From the NCBI RefSeq assembly GCF_963665355.1, contig NZ_OY762229.1:4030001-4094000 (forward strand): 64,000 bases of DNA, in the 5' to 3' direction. The stretch's first letter is position 1, and every line of letters begins with the position of its first letter. Source of the DNA: an uncultured Desulfobacter sp. Its GTDB lineage: Bacteria; Desulfobacterota; Desulfobacteria; Desulfobacterales; Desulfobacteraceae. Shown in pieces: positions 8,431 through 18,510 of the stretch. Under the pieces are notes generated by a model. The model was not told the DNA's origin, did no database searches, and saw nothing but the letters and a program-made list of their open reading frames with translations. The translations under genes and the position numbers were made by a program.

Positions 8431-9978
8431 TTAAAGGGAAGCTTGATCCTTGGGGGGATGCGCCTTCATGTATTCCAGTCGGTTAAGCCCGTTGATATAG
8501 GCCAGGGCCGATGCCGTGATAATGTCGGAATCAGCTCCCTTGCCCATGGCAATCATACCGTCTTCCTTGAGTCGTACTGTTACCTCGCCCTGGGCGTCCG
8601 TGCCTTCGGTGAGCGCTGAAATGGTAAAGCGCAGCAGCTCGGACTTGGTTCCTGTAAGCTTGGAAATGATGTTGTAAACAGCGTCAATGGGGCCCGAACC
8701 TTCGGTGGCACCCTGGACCGGCCGACCGTTGATTTTAAGCACAACTGACGCCGTGGGGTATACGGTATTGCCGGACAGGACATGGATGTATTCAAGGCTG
8801 AACACCTCGGAAGAGCGCAGCACCCCTTCGTTGATCAATGCTTCTATATCCTCGTCAAGAATTTTCTTTTTCTTGTCCGCGAGGTTTTTAAATTTTTTAA
8901 ATACAACATTAAGATCCTCATCCGTCAGATTATACCCCATCTCCTGGATGTGAGCCTGAAGGGCATGTCTGCCCGAGTGTTTGCCAAGTACCAGACTGTT
9001 TTTGGAAATACCTACGGTTTCAGGTTTCATGATTTCGTAGGTCATGGGGTTTTTGAGCACCCCGTCCTGGTGAATCCCGGCCTCATGGGCAAAGGCGTTG
9101 GCCCCAACAATGGCTTTATTGGGCTGAACCAGGATGCCTGTGATCATGGAGACAAGCTTTGAGGCGGGAAAGATACGTGTGGTGTCAATATCCGTAAAAA
9201 AGGGGAAGAAATTGGGCCTGGTATGCAGCGCCATGACCACCTCTTCCATGGAGGTGTTGCCGGCCCGTTCACCAATGCCGTTGATGGTAACTTCCACCTG
9301 GCGTGCCCCGCTTGTTATGGCGGCCAGGGTGTTGGAGGTGGCAAGGCCCAAATCGTTGTGGCAGTGCACGGATAAAACCGCCTTGTCAATGTTGGGCGTA
9401 TTTTCCATGACATATTTGACCAGCTGGGCAAACTCCTCGGGGATGGCATACCCGACGGTATCCGGCAGGTTAATTGTGGTGGCACCGGCATCTATGACGG
9501 CTTCAAATACCTTGCACAGAAAGTCTTTGTCTGACCGGGAACCGTCCTCTGCCGAAAATTCAACATTATCCGTAAATGAGGCGGCAAGCTTCACGGCCTC
9601 AATGGCCTTTTTTAACACCTGATCTGCTTCCATCTGAAGTTTGTACTTCATATGCAGTTCAGATGTGGCAATAAATGTGTGAATCCTTGGACGAACCGCG
9701 TCTTTTATCGCATCCCAGCCCCGCCTGATGTCTTCTTCACCGGCCCTGCACAATGCTGCAACCTGGGTCTTTTTAAGGGTTTGGGCAATGGCCTTGACCG
9801 CCTCAAAATCCCCAATAGATGCTGCAGGAAATCCTGCTTCAATGACATCGACCCCCAGAGCCTCAAGCTGGGTGGCGATCCGCAACTTCTCAGCCTGGTT
9901 CATACTGGCCCCAGGGGATTGCTCGCCGTCCCGCAAGGTGGTGTCAAAAACGATGATTCTCTGCTTATCCGTATTCAT
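8431..9978 (-). CDS. leuA: 2-isopropylmalate synthase
   Basis: Condenses acetyl-CoA with 2-oxoisovalerate to 2-isopropylmalate, the first step of leucine synthesis. 515 residues with the HMGL-like barrel: DTTLRDGEQSPG (residues 12-23), the metal-binding HxH in SVHCHNDLG (His205, His207) and NGIGERAGNTS. A linker and a C-terminal LeuA dimerisation/allosteric domain (SALTEGTDAQGEVTVRL, ASALAYINGLNRLE) give leucine feedback sensitivity by family. Last gene of the five-gene branched-chain operon, 17 bases after cimA. leuB and leuCD are not in the window. Confidence 0.96.
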   Translation of the reverse strand: MNTDKQRIIVFDTTLRDGEQSPGASMNQAEKLRIATQLEALGVDVIEAGFPAASIGDFEAVKAIAQTLKKTQVAALCRAGEEDIRRGWDAIKDAVRPRIHTFIATSELHMKYKLQMEADQVLKKAIEAVKLAASFTDNVEFSAEDGSRSDKDFLCKVFEAVIDAGATTINLPDTVGYAIPEEFAQLVKYVMENTPNIDKAVLSVHCHNDLGLATSNTLAAITSGARQVEVTINGIGERAGNTSMEEVVMALHTRPNFFPFFTDIDTTRIFPASKLVSMITGILVQPNKAIVGANAFAHEAGIHQDGVLKNPMTYEIMKPETVGISKNSLVLGKHSGRHALQAHIQEMGYNLTDEDLNVVFKKFKNLADKKKKILDEDIEALINEGVLRSSEVFSLEYIHVLSGNTVYPTASVVLKINGRPVQGATEGSGPIDAVYNIISKLTGTKSELLRFTISALTEGTDAQGEVTVRLKEDGMIAMGKGADSDIITASALAYINGLNRLEYMKAHPPKDQASL

Positions 9979-9995
9979 GGCTTTACCTTATAATT

Positions 9996-11651
9996 TTATG
10001 CTGATTTTTGATTTCTTTTTTCATTGTCATTTGATTGTGAATCATTTGTTGCGCCCCCTTTGTGGTCCAGGGACAGTTTATACTGAAAACTGTCTGCCAG
10101 AGCCTGCCAGGAAGCTTCGATGATATCCGTTGAAACCCCAACGGTTGAAAAGATATTGTCGGTATCCCGGGACTCGATCAGAACCCTGACCCGGGCCTCG
10201 GTGCCGTCGGAGCCGTCAATCACACGAACCTTGAAGTCCACCAGGTGCAGATCTTTTACACCCGGGTACATGGCTGCCAGGGCCTTTCTTAACGCATTAT
10301 CAAGGGCAGATACCGGACCGTCGCCTTCGGCGGAAGTGATTTCGGTTTCCTCCCCCACCCGGATCTTGATCATGGCATGGGAATAACAGGGCCGCTCCTT
10401 GTCCTTTTCCACCACCACCCTGAAGGATTCCAGGTCAAAATGGGACTGGTACTGCTCGGTGAGTCTTTCCATGATCAGTTTCAAGGACCCTTCCGCCGTA
10501 TCAAACTCATACCCTAAATTTTCCATCTCCTTGATGTTGTTGACAATCAAAGATTTTTTGGATTCGTCATCGCCCAGGTCAACCCCAAGCTCCTTGGCCT
10601 TGTAGGCGATGTTGCTTTTTCCGGACTGCTCTGACACCAGAACCCTGCGCCGGTTGCCCACTAGTTCCGGAATCATGTGTTCATAGGCTTTGGGGTTTTT
10701 CATGATGGCCGACACATGAACCCCGCCCTTATGGGTGAACGCTGATCGGCCCACAAAGGGTCTGCCGGCCACGGGCGGCATATTGGCTGTTTCAGATACA
10801 AACCTGGACAAAGTTCTAAGCTTGACCAGGTTCTCTTCACTGATACACTCCCTGTTCATCTTAAGGGCCAGGATGGGGATGATCGCTGTGAGATCGGCAT
10901 TACCGCAGCGTTCTCCATATCCGTTGATGGTGCCCTGGACCATGGTGGCCCCTGCATGCACCGCATTAATGGCGTTGGCAACGGCCATGGCACAGTCATT
11001 ATGGGTATGAACGCCAAAGATGATATCGTCATAATCCTTGAAATGGGCGATGGTTTCCCGGGTAATGGTATCGATGTCACAGGGAAGGCTGCCGCCGTTG
11101 GTGTCGCAAAGCACCAGGCAGCGGGTCCCTCCTTCCACGGCAGCCTCCAAGGTTTCCAGGGCAAAACTGGCATTGGCTTTGTATCCGTCGTAAAAGTGTT
11201 CGGCATCATAGAGCACTTCCCGGCCCCGGGCTTTAAGATAGGATACGCTTTGGGTAATCATGGCCAGGTTCTCTTCCCGGGTATTGTTCATGATGTCGGT
11301 GACATGCAGATCCCAGGATTTGCCGAAAATGGTCACCGCAGGCGCTCCGCTATCTATCAGGGCCTTGATGTTGGCGTCTTCTTCACATGTGGAGTTTTGT
11401 CTTCTCGTGGATCCGAATGCACATATTTTGGCCTGTTTGAACTTTTTGTTCCTGACCAGATTAAAAAAAGCCTGGGCCCCGGGATTGGAACCGGGCCAGC
11501 CCCCTTCAATGTAGTGGATCCCGGCATCATCCAGGCGCATGGCTATTTTAAGCTTATCTTCGGGGGAGAAAAATATATTTTCTCCCTGCATTCCGTCCCG
11601 CAAGGTCGTGTCGTAAAGCAAGGCTTTTTTCTTCAGTTTTACGGCATTCAT
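9996..11651 (-). CDS. cimA: (R)-citramalate synthase
   Basis: Condenses pyruvate and acetyl-CoA to citramalate, giving 2-oxobutyrate for isoleucine without threonine deaminase. 551 residues; begins with the distinctive LLYDTTLRDGMQGENIFFSPEDK and GIHYIEGGWPGSNP of the CimA clade, which separates it from LeuA in the same operon. VHTHNDCAMAVAN supplies the metal-binding His pair, NGYGERCGNADL follows, and a C-terminal regulatory domain ends in a Lys/Asn/Gln-rich tail. Its ATG overlaps the ilvN stop by four bases (ATGA), implying translational coupling. Typical of Geobacter- and Desulfobacter-like bacteria. Confidence 0.95.
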   Translation of the reverse strand: MNAVKLKKKALLYDTTLRDGMQGENIFFSPEDKLKIAMRLDDAGIHYIEGGWPGSNPGAQAFFNLVRNKKFKQAKICAFGSTRRQNSTCEEDANIKALIDSGAPAVTIFGKSWDLHVTDIMNNTREENLAMITQSVSYLKARGREVLYDAEHFYDGYKANASFALETLEAAVEGGTRCLVLCDTNGGSLPCDIDTITRETIAHFKDYDDIIFGVHTHNDCAMAVANAINAVHAGATMVQGTINGYGERCGNADLTAIIPILALKMNRECISEENLVKLRTLSRFVSETANMPPVAGRPFVGRSAFTHKGGVHVSAIMKNPKAYEHMIPELVGNRRRVLVSEQSGKSNIAYKAKELGVDLGDDESKKSLIVNNIKEMENLGYEFDTAEGSLKLIMERLTEQYQSHFDLESFRVVVEKDKERPCYSHAMIKIRVGEETEITSAEGDGPVSALDNALRKALAAMYPGVKDLHLVDFKVRVIDGSDGTEARVRVLIESRDTDNIFSTVGVSTDIIEASWQALADSFQYKLSLDHKGGATNDSQSNDNEKRNQKSA

Positions 11652-12139
11652 TTTCCGTTCTCCCTGCCAAGGGCGATGGTGCCGGTGGAGGCTATTTCAA
11701 TGATGCCCATGGGTTTCATCAGTTCGATGAACGCATTGATTTTACCGGAATCCCCAGATACTTCCACGATAAAGTGTGACACGCCCACATCAACGATCCT
11801 GGATCTGAAAATATCGACGATACGCATGATTTCAGCCCGTTTTTCGGTTTTGGCATGGACCTTGACCAGGACAAGTTCACGCTCCACATACTCTTTTTGC
11901 GTTAAATCATTCACCGTTATGACATTGATCAGCTTATGAAGCTGCTTTTTGATCTGTTCGATGATATGGGCGTCGCAGAAGGTGGCCAAGGTGACCACGG
12001 AGACCTGGGGTTCTGCTGTTCTTGCCACGCTCAAGGAATCAATGTTAAATCCGCGGCCGGAGAAAAGTCCTGCAATCCTGGACAGCACCCCCGGTTCATT
12101 GTCCACAAGAATTGATAAAATATGTCTGTTGGTTTCCAT
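11648..12139 (-). CDS. ilvN: acetolactate synthase small (regulatory) subunit
   Basis: 163 residues, the usual length for the long IlvH/IlvN type. N-terminal ACT domain (HILSILVDNEPGVLSRIAGLFSGRGFNIDSL) followed by a C-terminal regulatory domain (RELVLVKVHAKTEKRAEIMRIVDIFRSRIVDV). Binds valine and activates the catalytic subunit encoded just before it. Four-base overlap with cimA downstream; 14 bases after ilvB. Confidence 0.95.
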   Translation of the reverse strand: METNRHILSILVDNEPGVLSRIAGLFSGRGFNIDSLSVARTAEPQVSVVTLATFCDAHIIEQIKKQLHKLINVITVNDLTQKEYVERELVLVKVHAKTEKRAEIMRIVDIFRSRIVDVGVSHFIVEVSGDSGKINAFIELMKPMGIIEIASTGTIALGRENGK

Positions 12140-12153
12140 ATTAATTATCCTTT

Positions 12154-13845
12154 TTAAACCAGAAGCATGTCAGTGATGGCCCCGCCCGCCGGAACCATGG
12201 GATAGACCGATTCTTCACGTTCAACAACAAATTCCATGATCACAGTGCCGGGGGTATTCAAGCCTGTTTCAAGGGTCTGGATTACCTTGGCCGGATCATC
12301 GCACCGAAAGCCCTTTGCCCCATATGCATCGGCAAGTTTTACAAAATCAGGCTGGGCCTCCATATTGGTGTCGGCATATACCTTATTGTAGAAAAATTCC
12401 TGCCATTGGCGAACCATGCCCAGATACCGGTTGTTTAAAATGACGATTTTCACGTCCAGTTTTTCAGCCACGGCCGTCATCAGCTCCTGGGAATTCATCT
12501 GGATTGATCCGTCACCTGCAATACAGACAACGGTTTTGTCCGGGGCTGCGGCCTTGGCGCCAATGGCTGCGGGAAGGCCAAACCCCATAACACCAAGGCC
12601 GCCTGATGTTACGAAATGGTTCGGTTCTGCAAAATGATAGTACTGGGCCGCCCACATCTGGTTTTGCCCCACTTCAGTGGTGACAATGGCTTCGCCTTTG
12701 GTGATTTCATGCAGCTTTTCAACCACGTATTGCGGCTTGACCGTGTCAAAGGACTGGTCATACTTCAGGGGTGTCAGCCGTTTCCAGTCGTTGATGCGGG
12801 TAAGCCATGCATCCCGGTCTTTCATAAAATTTTCGGGAGCCTCTTTTTCCATGAGCTTGGCAATATCCCCCAGAGCCATTTTGCAGTCCCCCACAATGGG
12901 GCACTCCACCTCAACGTTTTTATGGATGGATGTGGGATCAATGTCGATCTGGATGATTTTGGCATCCGGTGCAAATTTTTCCAGGTTGCCTGTAACACGG
13001 TCGTCAAACCGGACACCGGCGGCAAAAATCAGGTCACTGTGGCCAATGCTCATATTGGCCCGGTAGGTACCGTGCATGCCCAGCATGCCCAGCCAGTTGT
13101 CATCAGTTCCGGGAAAGGCCCCAAGCCCCATCAAAGATGCCGTAACCGGAATATTGGCAAATTTTGCAATCCGGGTAAATTCTTTGCTTGCCCCGGATGA
13201 AATGATGCCGCCGCCGCCGAACATAACAGGCCGGCGGGCCTCTTTGAGCATTTTGACAGCCTTTGTCATCTGCTTTTTATTGGGCTTGTAATTGGGCTTG
13301 TAGGTGCGCATTTCCACCGGGTCCGGCATCTCAAAATCAATCTTGGCCTGGACAACATCCTTGGGAAGATCCACAAGAACAGGGCCGGGGCGGCCGGACC
13401 CGGCAATGAAAAAGGCTTCCTGGATGATCTGGGCAAGCATGTTGGGATCCTTGACCAGGTAGTTGTGTTTGGTGCAGGGACGGGTGATGCCCACGATGTC
13501 CACTTCCTGGAAAGCATCGTTGCCGATAAGGCCTGTGGGCACCTGGCCAGTAAAGACCACGATGGGAATGGAGTCGCAATGGGCTGACGCCAGTCCTGTG
13601 ACGGCGTTGGTGGCCCCCGGTCCCGAGGTTACCAGTGCAACACCTGTGGTCCGGTGTACCCTTGCATAGGCATCGGCCATGTGAACGGCGCCCTGTTCGT
13701 GGCGGACCAGAACGTGGCGCAGGTCATCGTGCTTGATAATTTCATCATGGATATCAATGGTGGCACCGCCGGGATATCCGAAAATCGTGTCAACGCCCTG
13801 TGCCTTTATCATCTTGATGAGGATTTGAGCCCCTGTAAGTTTCAT
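12154..13845 (-). CDS. ilvB: acetolactate synthase large (catalytic) subunit
   Basis: Thiamine-diphosphate enzyme condensing two pyruvates, or pyruvate and 2-oxobutyrate, the common step to valine, leucine and isoleucine. About 563 residues from the ATG at 13845, which has AAGGAG upstream; an in-frame start 11 codons earlier overlaps the ilvD stop and is less likely. Seen: catalytic-glutamate region VRHEQGAVHMADAYAR, GPGATNAVTGLA, and the ThDP motif GDGSIQMNSQELMTAVAEKL ending in ILNN. Located between ilvD and ilvN and expressed with them. Confidence 0.96.
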   Translation of the reverse strand: MKLTGAQILIKMIKAQGVDTIFGYPGGATIDIHDEIIKHDDLRHVLVRHEQGAVHMADAYARVHRTTGVALVTSGPGATNAVTGLASAHCDSIPIVVFTGQVPTGLIGNDAFQEVDIVGITRPCTKHNYLVKDPNMLAQIIQEAFFIAGSGRPGPVLVDLPKDVVQAKIDFEMPDPVEMRTYKPNYKPNKKQMTKAVKMLKEARRPVMFGGGGIISSGASKEFTRIAKFANIPVTASLMGLGAFPGTDDNWLGMLGMHGTYRANMSIGHSDLIFAAGVRFDDRVTGNLEKFAPDAKIIQIDIDPTSIHKNVEVECPIVGDCKMALGDIAKLMEKEAPENFMKDRDAWLTRINDWKRLTPLKYDQSFDTVKPQYVVEKLHEITKGEAIVTTEVGQNQMWAAQYYHFAEPNHFVTSGGLGVMGFGLPAAIGAKAAAPDKTVVCIAGDGSIQMNSQELMTAVAEKLDVKIVILNNRYLGMVRQWQEFFYNKVYADTNMEAQPDFVKLADAYGAKGFRCDDPAKVIQTLETGLNTPGTVIMEFVVEREESVYPMVPAGGAITDMLLV

Positions 13846-13861
13846 TTTAAGCGCTCCTTTT

Positions 13862-15532
13862 TTATTTAAATACGGCACCGTTGCCGGCAGATGTCACCAT
13901 CTTGGCATAACGGGCCATGTAACCTTTTTTGATTTTAGGTTCGGGTTCTTTCCAGCCGGCCTTTCTTCGCGCCAGTTCATCTTCAGGTACTGCCAGTTCA
14001 ATGGATTTATTGGGAATGTCAATGCGGATCTCATCGCCTTCATGAACAAAGGCAATCAGGCCGCCCTGGGCCGCTTCCGGGGATACATGGCCGATGCTGG
14101 CGCCTTTGGTGCCGCCGGAAAACCGGCCGTCCGTGATCAGGGCACACCGGTCATCCAGCCCCATGCCTGCAATGGCTGATGTGGGGGTAAGCATCTCGCG
14201 CATGCCGGGACCGCCGGCAGGACCTTCGTACCGGATCACGATGACATCGCCCGGATTGATCTGCCGCTCCATGATGGCATTGCTTGCATCTTCCTCACAA
14301 TCGAAAACCCTTGCAGGCCCCTGGTGTTTCATCATTTCAGGCAGAACCGCAGACTGCTTGACCACACAGCCTTCGGGGGCAAGGTTGCCGAATAGTACGG
14401 CAAGACCGCCTTCCTTATGATAAGGATTGTTTACAGGCCGGATCACATCTGCGTCTTTTACTTTCACTTTTTTCAGGTTTTCTTCAATGCTTTTGCCTGT
14501 GGCGGTCACAAGGGATGTGTCGATCATGTCGTTGTCGGCAAGTTCCTTCATCACGGCCTGGATACCCCCGGCTGCGTCAAGGTCCTCAATATGATCCTTT
14601 CCGCCGGGGCTTAGGGAACATAAATGGGGCGTTTTTTTACTCACTTCGTTGATCAGCTCCAAAGGGATATCCACGCCGGCCTCGGCAGCCACGGCCTTGA
14701 GATGAAGAACCGTATTGGTGGAACAGCCCAATGCCATATCCACGGCCAGAGCATTCATGAATGCCTGTCTGGTCATGATTTTGTCCGGGGTAATATTTTG
14801 TACCACCATGGACATGATCTGCATGCCTACCTGTTTGGCAAGGCGCAGTCTGCTGGACATGGGCGCCGGAATGGTACCGTTGCCGGGCAGTCCCATGCCG
14901 ATGGCCTCGGTGAGGCAGTTCATGGAATTGGCCGTAAACATGCCGGCACAGGAGCCGCAGGTGGGGCAGCCCGCATTTTCCAGCTCCAACAGCTCTTCTT
15001 CGCTCATTTTGCCGCTTTGTACTGCACCCACAGCTTCAAATATGGTGATCAAATCAACTTTTTTTGACCGGTCATGGGGGTGGCGCCCTGCCAGCATGGG
15101 GCCTCCGCTGACAAAAATGGCCGGAATGTTGAGCCGTGCTGCTGCCATGAGCATACCCGGTACAATTTTATCGCAATTGGGTACCATGACAATCCCGTCA
15201 AAGGGGTGGGCCGTGGCCGTCACTTCAATGCTGTCGGCGATCAGCTCCCTTGATGCCAGTGAATAGTGCATGCCGATATGATTCATGGCAATACCGTCAC
15301 AGACGCCGATGGTGGAAAATTCCATGGGGGTGCCGCCGGCCATGGAGATACCGGCCTTGACAGCCTTGACAATGCTGTCAAGGTGCATGTGGCCCGGTAT
15401 CAGTTCATTGGCGGAATTGGCAATCCCGATCAGGGGCCGGTCAAGCTCAAGATCGGTGTATCCCAAGGCTTTAAGCAGGCCCCGGTGGGGTGCCCGTGCC
15501 ACGCCCTGTGTTGCAATACGGCTTCTTCTCAT
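13862..15532 (-). CDS. ilvD: dihydroxy-acid dehydratase
   Basis: Iron-sulfur enzyme dehydrating 2,3-dihydroxy-isovalerate and -methylvalerate to the 2-oxo acids. 556 residues from the ATG at 15532 (AGGAG 11 bases upstream); an earlier in-frame TTG lies inside the attenuator hairpin and is rejected. Cluster and active-site motifs seen: [56 protein letters not shown] and [10 protein letters not shown]. First structural gene after the leader/attenuator. ilvC, the step before it, is not in the window. Confidence 0.96.
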   Translation of the reverse strand: MRRSRIATQGVARAPHRGLLKALGYTDLELDRPLIGIANSANELIPGHMHLDSIVKAVKAGISMAGGTPMEFSTIGVCDGIAMNHIGMHYSLASRELIADSIEVTATAHPFDGIVMVPNCDKIVPGMLMAAARLNIPAIFVSGGPMLAGRHPHDRSKKVDLITIFEAVGAVQSGKMSEEELLELENAGCPTCGSCAGMFTANSMNCLTEAIGMGLPGNGTIPAPMSSRLRLAKQVGMQIMSMVVQNITPDKIMTRQAFMNALAVDMALGCSTNTVLHLKAVAAEAGVDIPLELINEVSKKTPHLCSLSPGGKDHIEDLDAAGGIQAVMKELADNDMIDTSLVTATGKSIEENLKKVKVKDADVIRPVNNPYHKEGGLAVLFGNLAPEGCVVKQSAVLPEMMKHQGPARVFDCEEDASNAIMERQINPGDVIVIRYEGPAGGPGMREMLTPTSAIAGMGLDDRCALITDGRFSGGTKGASIGHVSPEAAQGGLIAFVHEGDEIRIDIPNKSIELAVPEDELARRKAGWKEPEPKIKKGYMARYAKMVTSAGNGAVFK

Positions 15533-15556
15533 TTTTTTTAAGTCTCCTAAAAGCAA

Positions 15557-15603
15557 AAAAGCCGTTACCTGCCCCCCTTCGGGGCTGGTAACGGCTTTTT
15601 TTC
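15557..15603 (-). terminator. attenuator terminator of the ilv-leu operon
   Basis: Between leader peptide and ilvD. GCCGTTACC (15561-15569) pairs with GGTAACGGC (15587-15595), flanked by A and T runs, and read on the minus strand it ends in TTTTTT. Position and structure fit the regulated terminator of a peptide-type attenuator. Confidence 0.88.
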
Positions 15604-15622
15604 ATTAATCTTATTTAAGCCA

Positions 15623-15712
15623 CTAATCGCCCCTTCGCCAGGAGGTGACAATAATCACCTCCACGATAATAAGGACCACTAGGCTGTTAATAATATTTAT
15701 ATTCATCATCAT
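15623..15712 (-). CDS. ilvL: branched-chain amino acid leader peptide
   Basis: A 29-residue frame reads MMMNINIINSLVVLIIVEV, then IIVTSWRRGD and stop. About half of the residues are Ile, Val or Leu, in clusters, as in known ilv leader peptides. The codons for the second cluster overlap a hairpin (15641-15662). When charged Ile/Val/Leu tRNAs are scarce the ribosome should stall here and prevent formation of the downstream terminator. Too short for normal gene calling. The ribosome site is weak. Inferred from composition and position; no experiment. Confidence 0.82.
   Translation of the reverse strand: MMMNINIINSLVVLIIVEVIIVTSWRRGD
15641..15662 (-). promoter_or_regulatory. pause/antiterminator-region hairpin in the ilv leader
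   Basis: Perfect 8-bp stem (GGAGGTGA / TCACCTCC) with a six-base loop, overlapping leader codons VEVIIVTS. Probably the pause hairpin of the attenuator. Confidence 0.65.
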
Positions 15713-15737
15713 AATTTACTCATATTTAAAAAGATTA

Positions 15738-15764
15738 ATTATATATTAACAACATTAATGTCAA
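15738..15764 (-). promoter_or_regulatory. sigma-70 type promoter of the ilv-leu operon
   Basis: On the minus strand TTGACA (15759-15764) and TATAAT (15738-15743) are separated by 15 bases; an overlapping TAATTA gives a 17-base spacer. It lies just upstream of the leader peptide start. Confidence 0.65.
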
Positions 15765-15936
15765 GAAAAAAATAAAACATTCACAAGATTAAAATATATA
15801 AGCAGCAAATAAGGTTAGGCAAAAAATAGGAATTCCGGATGGGGACCAATTAGGGTTTGACATTCAAACAGGCTGAAAGTTATATTGTTTCAAGTCCGCT
15901 CTTAATACCATTAAAGTTGAGTTGATACAAAATCAC

Positions 15937-18510
15937 ATGATGACTGACAAACATCGATCTCTTGGGCTGTCATCCGTTCTGACGGCTATCGTATTAAGTC
16001 TTTCAGGTCTTGGTCTGTACGCAAAAACCCTTGCCCTGATTGCGCCATCAATTGCTGCGGCCTGTCTGATATGGGCTGTATATCACTTGTTACGGCCCCA
16101 ATCCATGCTTCAGAAGCGCAGTCTTGTACTGATTTTCACAGCCTATATGGCCTGGTTTGCCTGTCTTAGCGGAGGCATTTTCAGCCCCGGGCTCTTTTTT
16201 TTGATCATTGCCATGGCAGGGTCTGTACTATTTGCCGACTTGTTCGGTTTGTTTATTACAGGTGGTCTTGGTGCCGCCTTGATTGCTTTTTTTTATTTTG
16301 GTCCTTCCTGGGGCCCCGGGGTATTAAATCCCAATGAATTTCGCCTGGCGTTCTTTGTCATTTTATTCTTTGGCATCGGGTCCATCCTTTTTATGATGGT
16401 CAAAAACCAGCAGGCCCTTGTTTCAGAAAGACAGGCTGCCGTTGAATATGGTAAAAAAGTTCAGGAAGAGGCCCAAAATGCCATCCAGGTGAAGGACAGA
16501 TTCCTGGCCAATCTGAGCCATGAAATACGAAACCCCATGAACGGTGTTTTAGGCATGATTCACGTCCTTCTTGACTCAGAGCTTGACGCCGAACAAAGGC
16601 ACCATGCCGACATTGCATATAACAGAGCCAAAGCGCTCCTAACCATTGTCAACGACATCCTGGATCTGTCTAAAATTGACGCGGGAAAAATTGAACTGGA
16701 TATCCGTCCCTTTGATCTTGAAATTGCGGTCAAGGATATTGTCTCTTTGCCCGAAGTGCAAGCCAGGCAAAAGGGACTTGAGTTTAGCTATAATATTGAC
16801 ACTGATGTTCCAAGACTGCTCAAAGGTGATATCAGCAGAATACGCCAGGTGATCTTAAATCTTACAGGTAATGCCATTAAATTTACCGAATCCGGGTCTG
16901 TTACCCTGAATGTGACACTCAAAGAAGACCGGGAAGACCACGCGCTGGTGCATTTCAGTGTGGATGATACGGGTATCGGTATCAGCGAGGACGTACTCAA
17001 AGGGCTTTTTTCACCCTTTGCCCAGGCCGATGTGTCCATAACAAAGAAATATGGCGGAACAGGCCTTGGTTTATCCATCTCAAAACTGTTCATTGAACTT
17101 ATGGGCGGCCGGGTGGATGCGGACAGCATTGAGATGATCGGTTCCACGTTCTGGTTTGAAGTGCCCTTTGAAAAACAGCAACCCGAAGAGATTGCCCAGG
17201 ACCTGTCTGCAATACCCATGAACAAAATCCGGGTGATTGCCACATCGGACGAACCGGAACCCAGTCTGCAGTTGACCAAGGCGCTTGACCGCATGGGGGG
17301 GATTTATAAAACGTGTGAACACAGACAGGTTCTTGATCTTGTCCGTCTTGCATCCTCAAGCGCAGACCCCTTTCATGTGGTTATTATGGAGGTCAGCGAA
17401 TCCGATCAGTATGCAAGAACTCTTGGCATGGAATTCAGCCGGGATCCCGAGTTGCATACCCTTGCCAGAGTTATTGTTTCGGCTGTGGGAAAAAAGGGTG
17501 ATGCCAGGGTCTTTGAAGACCTGGGGTTCTCAGCCTTTTTAAGTTATCCTTTGGACGGAATCATTCTTACGGATGCCCTGCGCACCGTGCTTTCGCCAAA
17601 CTACCAGAAAGACAGCATGGCTATTATTACCCGGTATGCCCTTGCAGAACGCAAAAAAAGAGCGTTTAAAATTTTAATCGTGGATGACGTTGAGACCAAT
17701 GTCATGACGGTAAAGGCAATTATCGGCAAACAGGGTTACCAGGCCGATTCAGCACTGAACGGCATTCAGGCTGTGGCGATGGTAAAGAACAACAAATACG
17801 ATTTAATTTTCATGGACTGTCAGATGCCCGAAATGGACGGTTATGAGGCTGCCCGTCTGATCCGGGAACATGAATCGAAGGAACATCTTAGCCCAACCCC
17901 CATCATTGCCATGACCGGGAACGCCTTTGACAGGGACTGGCAGACATGTAAAGAAGCCGGCATGAATGATTACATTTCCAAACCGGTCAATCCCCAGGGT
18001 TTAGTTGAACTTATCGATACGTATAAATCCGCCGCTGGGGATTTCATGGTCCATGACACCCACAGTTATGAGGTGCCGGATCCCAATATAACAGATCTTG
18101 ACCCAGGTCTTGACCCGTGTGGCGTTGATCCACAAGACCCCATGCCCGATACTATGGGTGACAAAAACCCTGTGGACGAACCTGTGTTTGACCGGGCCGG
18201 GTTTCTTGAACGCTTTGGCAACGACGAGGAACTTGCTGCAGATGTCCTTGAGTCATTTGCCCAGGAAGTGGAGGAGCTTGTTGACAATCTTGTCGCCGCT
18301 GTGGGAAACGAGCCCTTTGATCCTGAATATGTTATAGCCTGTGCCCATGCGTTAAAAGGCGGGGCCGCCAATGTCAATGCCGAACAGTTGCGACTTGCAG
18401 CCCTTGACATTGAAATCCAGGTCAAAAATGGTGTTCAGTTGGAAACATCAGCCATAAACGAAATGTTTAAGGAATATTTGAATCGGTTTATTGGAAAAGC
18501 TCTTTTATGA
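15937..18510 (+). CDS. membrane-bound hybrid histidine kinase (BarA-like), receiver and Hpt domains
   Basis: About 857 residues. Several hydrophobic segments cover the first ~160 residues (membrane sensor without an obvious periplasmic domain). Then HisKA with FLANLSHEIRNPMNG (phospho-His195), HATPase with the N box NLTGNAIKFTE and G boxes DDTGIGIS and GGTGLGLSI, a degenerate receiver-like stretch, a full receiver (KILIVDDVETN, phospho-Asp627 in FMDCQMPEMDG), and a C-terminal Hpt domain (His804 in CAHALKGGAAN). A complete phosphorelay within one protein. An in-frame TTG five codons earlier is possible. Its stop overlaps the next gene's start (ATGA), so the receiver-TPR protein is the likely partner. 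Confidence 0.9.
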   Translation: MMTDKHRSLGLSSVLTAIVLSLSGLGLYAKTLALIAPSIAAACLIWAVYHLLRPQSMLQKRSLVLIFTAYMAWFACLSGGIFSPGLFFLIIAMAGSVLFADLFGLFITGGLGAALIAFFYFGPSWGPGVLNPNEFRLAFFVILFFGIGSILFMMVKNQQALVSERQAAVEYGKKVQEEAQNAIQVKDRFLANLSHEIRNPMNGVLGMIHVLLDSELDAEQRHHADIAYNRAKALLTIVNDILDLSKIDAGKIELDIRPFDLEIAVKDIVSLPEVQARQKGLEFSYNIDTDVPRLLKGDISRIRQVILNLTGNAIKFTESGSVTLNVTLKEDREDHALVHFSVDDTGIGISEDVLKGLFSPFAQADVSITKKYGGTGLGLSISKLFIELMGGRVDADSIEMIGSTFWFEVPFEKQQPEEIAQDLSAIPMNKIRVIATSDEPEPSLQLTKALDRMGGIYKTCEHRQVLDLVRLASSSADPFHVVIMEVSESDQYARTLGMEFSRDPELHTLARVIVSAVGKKGDARVFEDLGFSAFLSYPLDGIILTDALRTVLSPNYQKDSMAIITRYALAERKKRAFKILIVDDVETNVMTVKAIIGKQGYQADSALNGIQAVAMVKNNKYDLIFMDCQMPEMDGYEAARLIREHESKEHLSPTPIIAMTGNAFDRDWQTCKEAGMNDYISKPVNPQGLVELIDTYKSAAGDFMVHDTHSYEVPDPNITDLDPGLDPCGVDPQDPMPDTMGDKNPVDEPVFDRAGFLERFGNDEELAADVLESFAQEVEELVDNLVAAVGNEPFDPEYVIACAHALKGGAANVNAEQLRLAALDIEIQVKNGVQLETSAINEMFKEYLNRFIGKALL

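Noticed and set aside
14624-15067. Plus-strand 147-codon frame inside ilvD
   Set aside because: Antisense shadow of a conserved enzyme gene in a GC-rich stretch.
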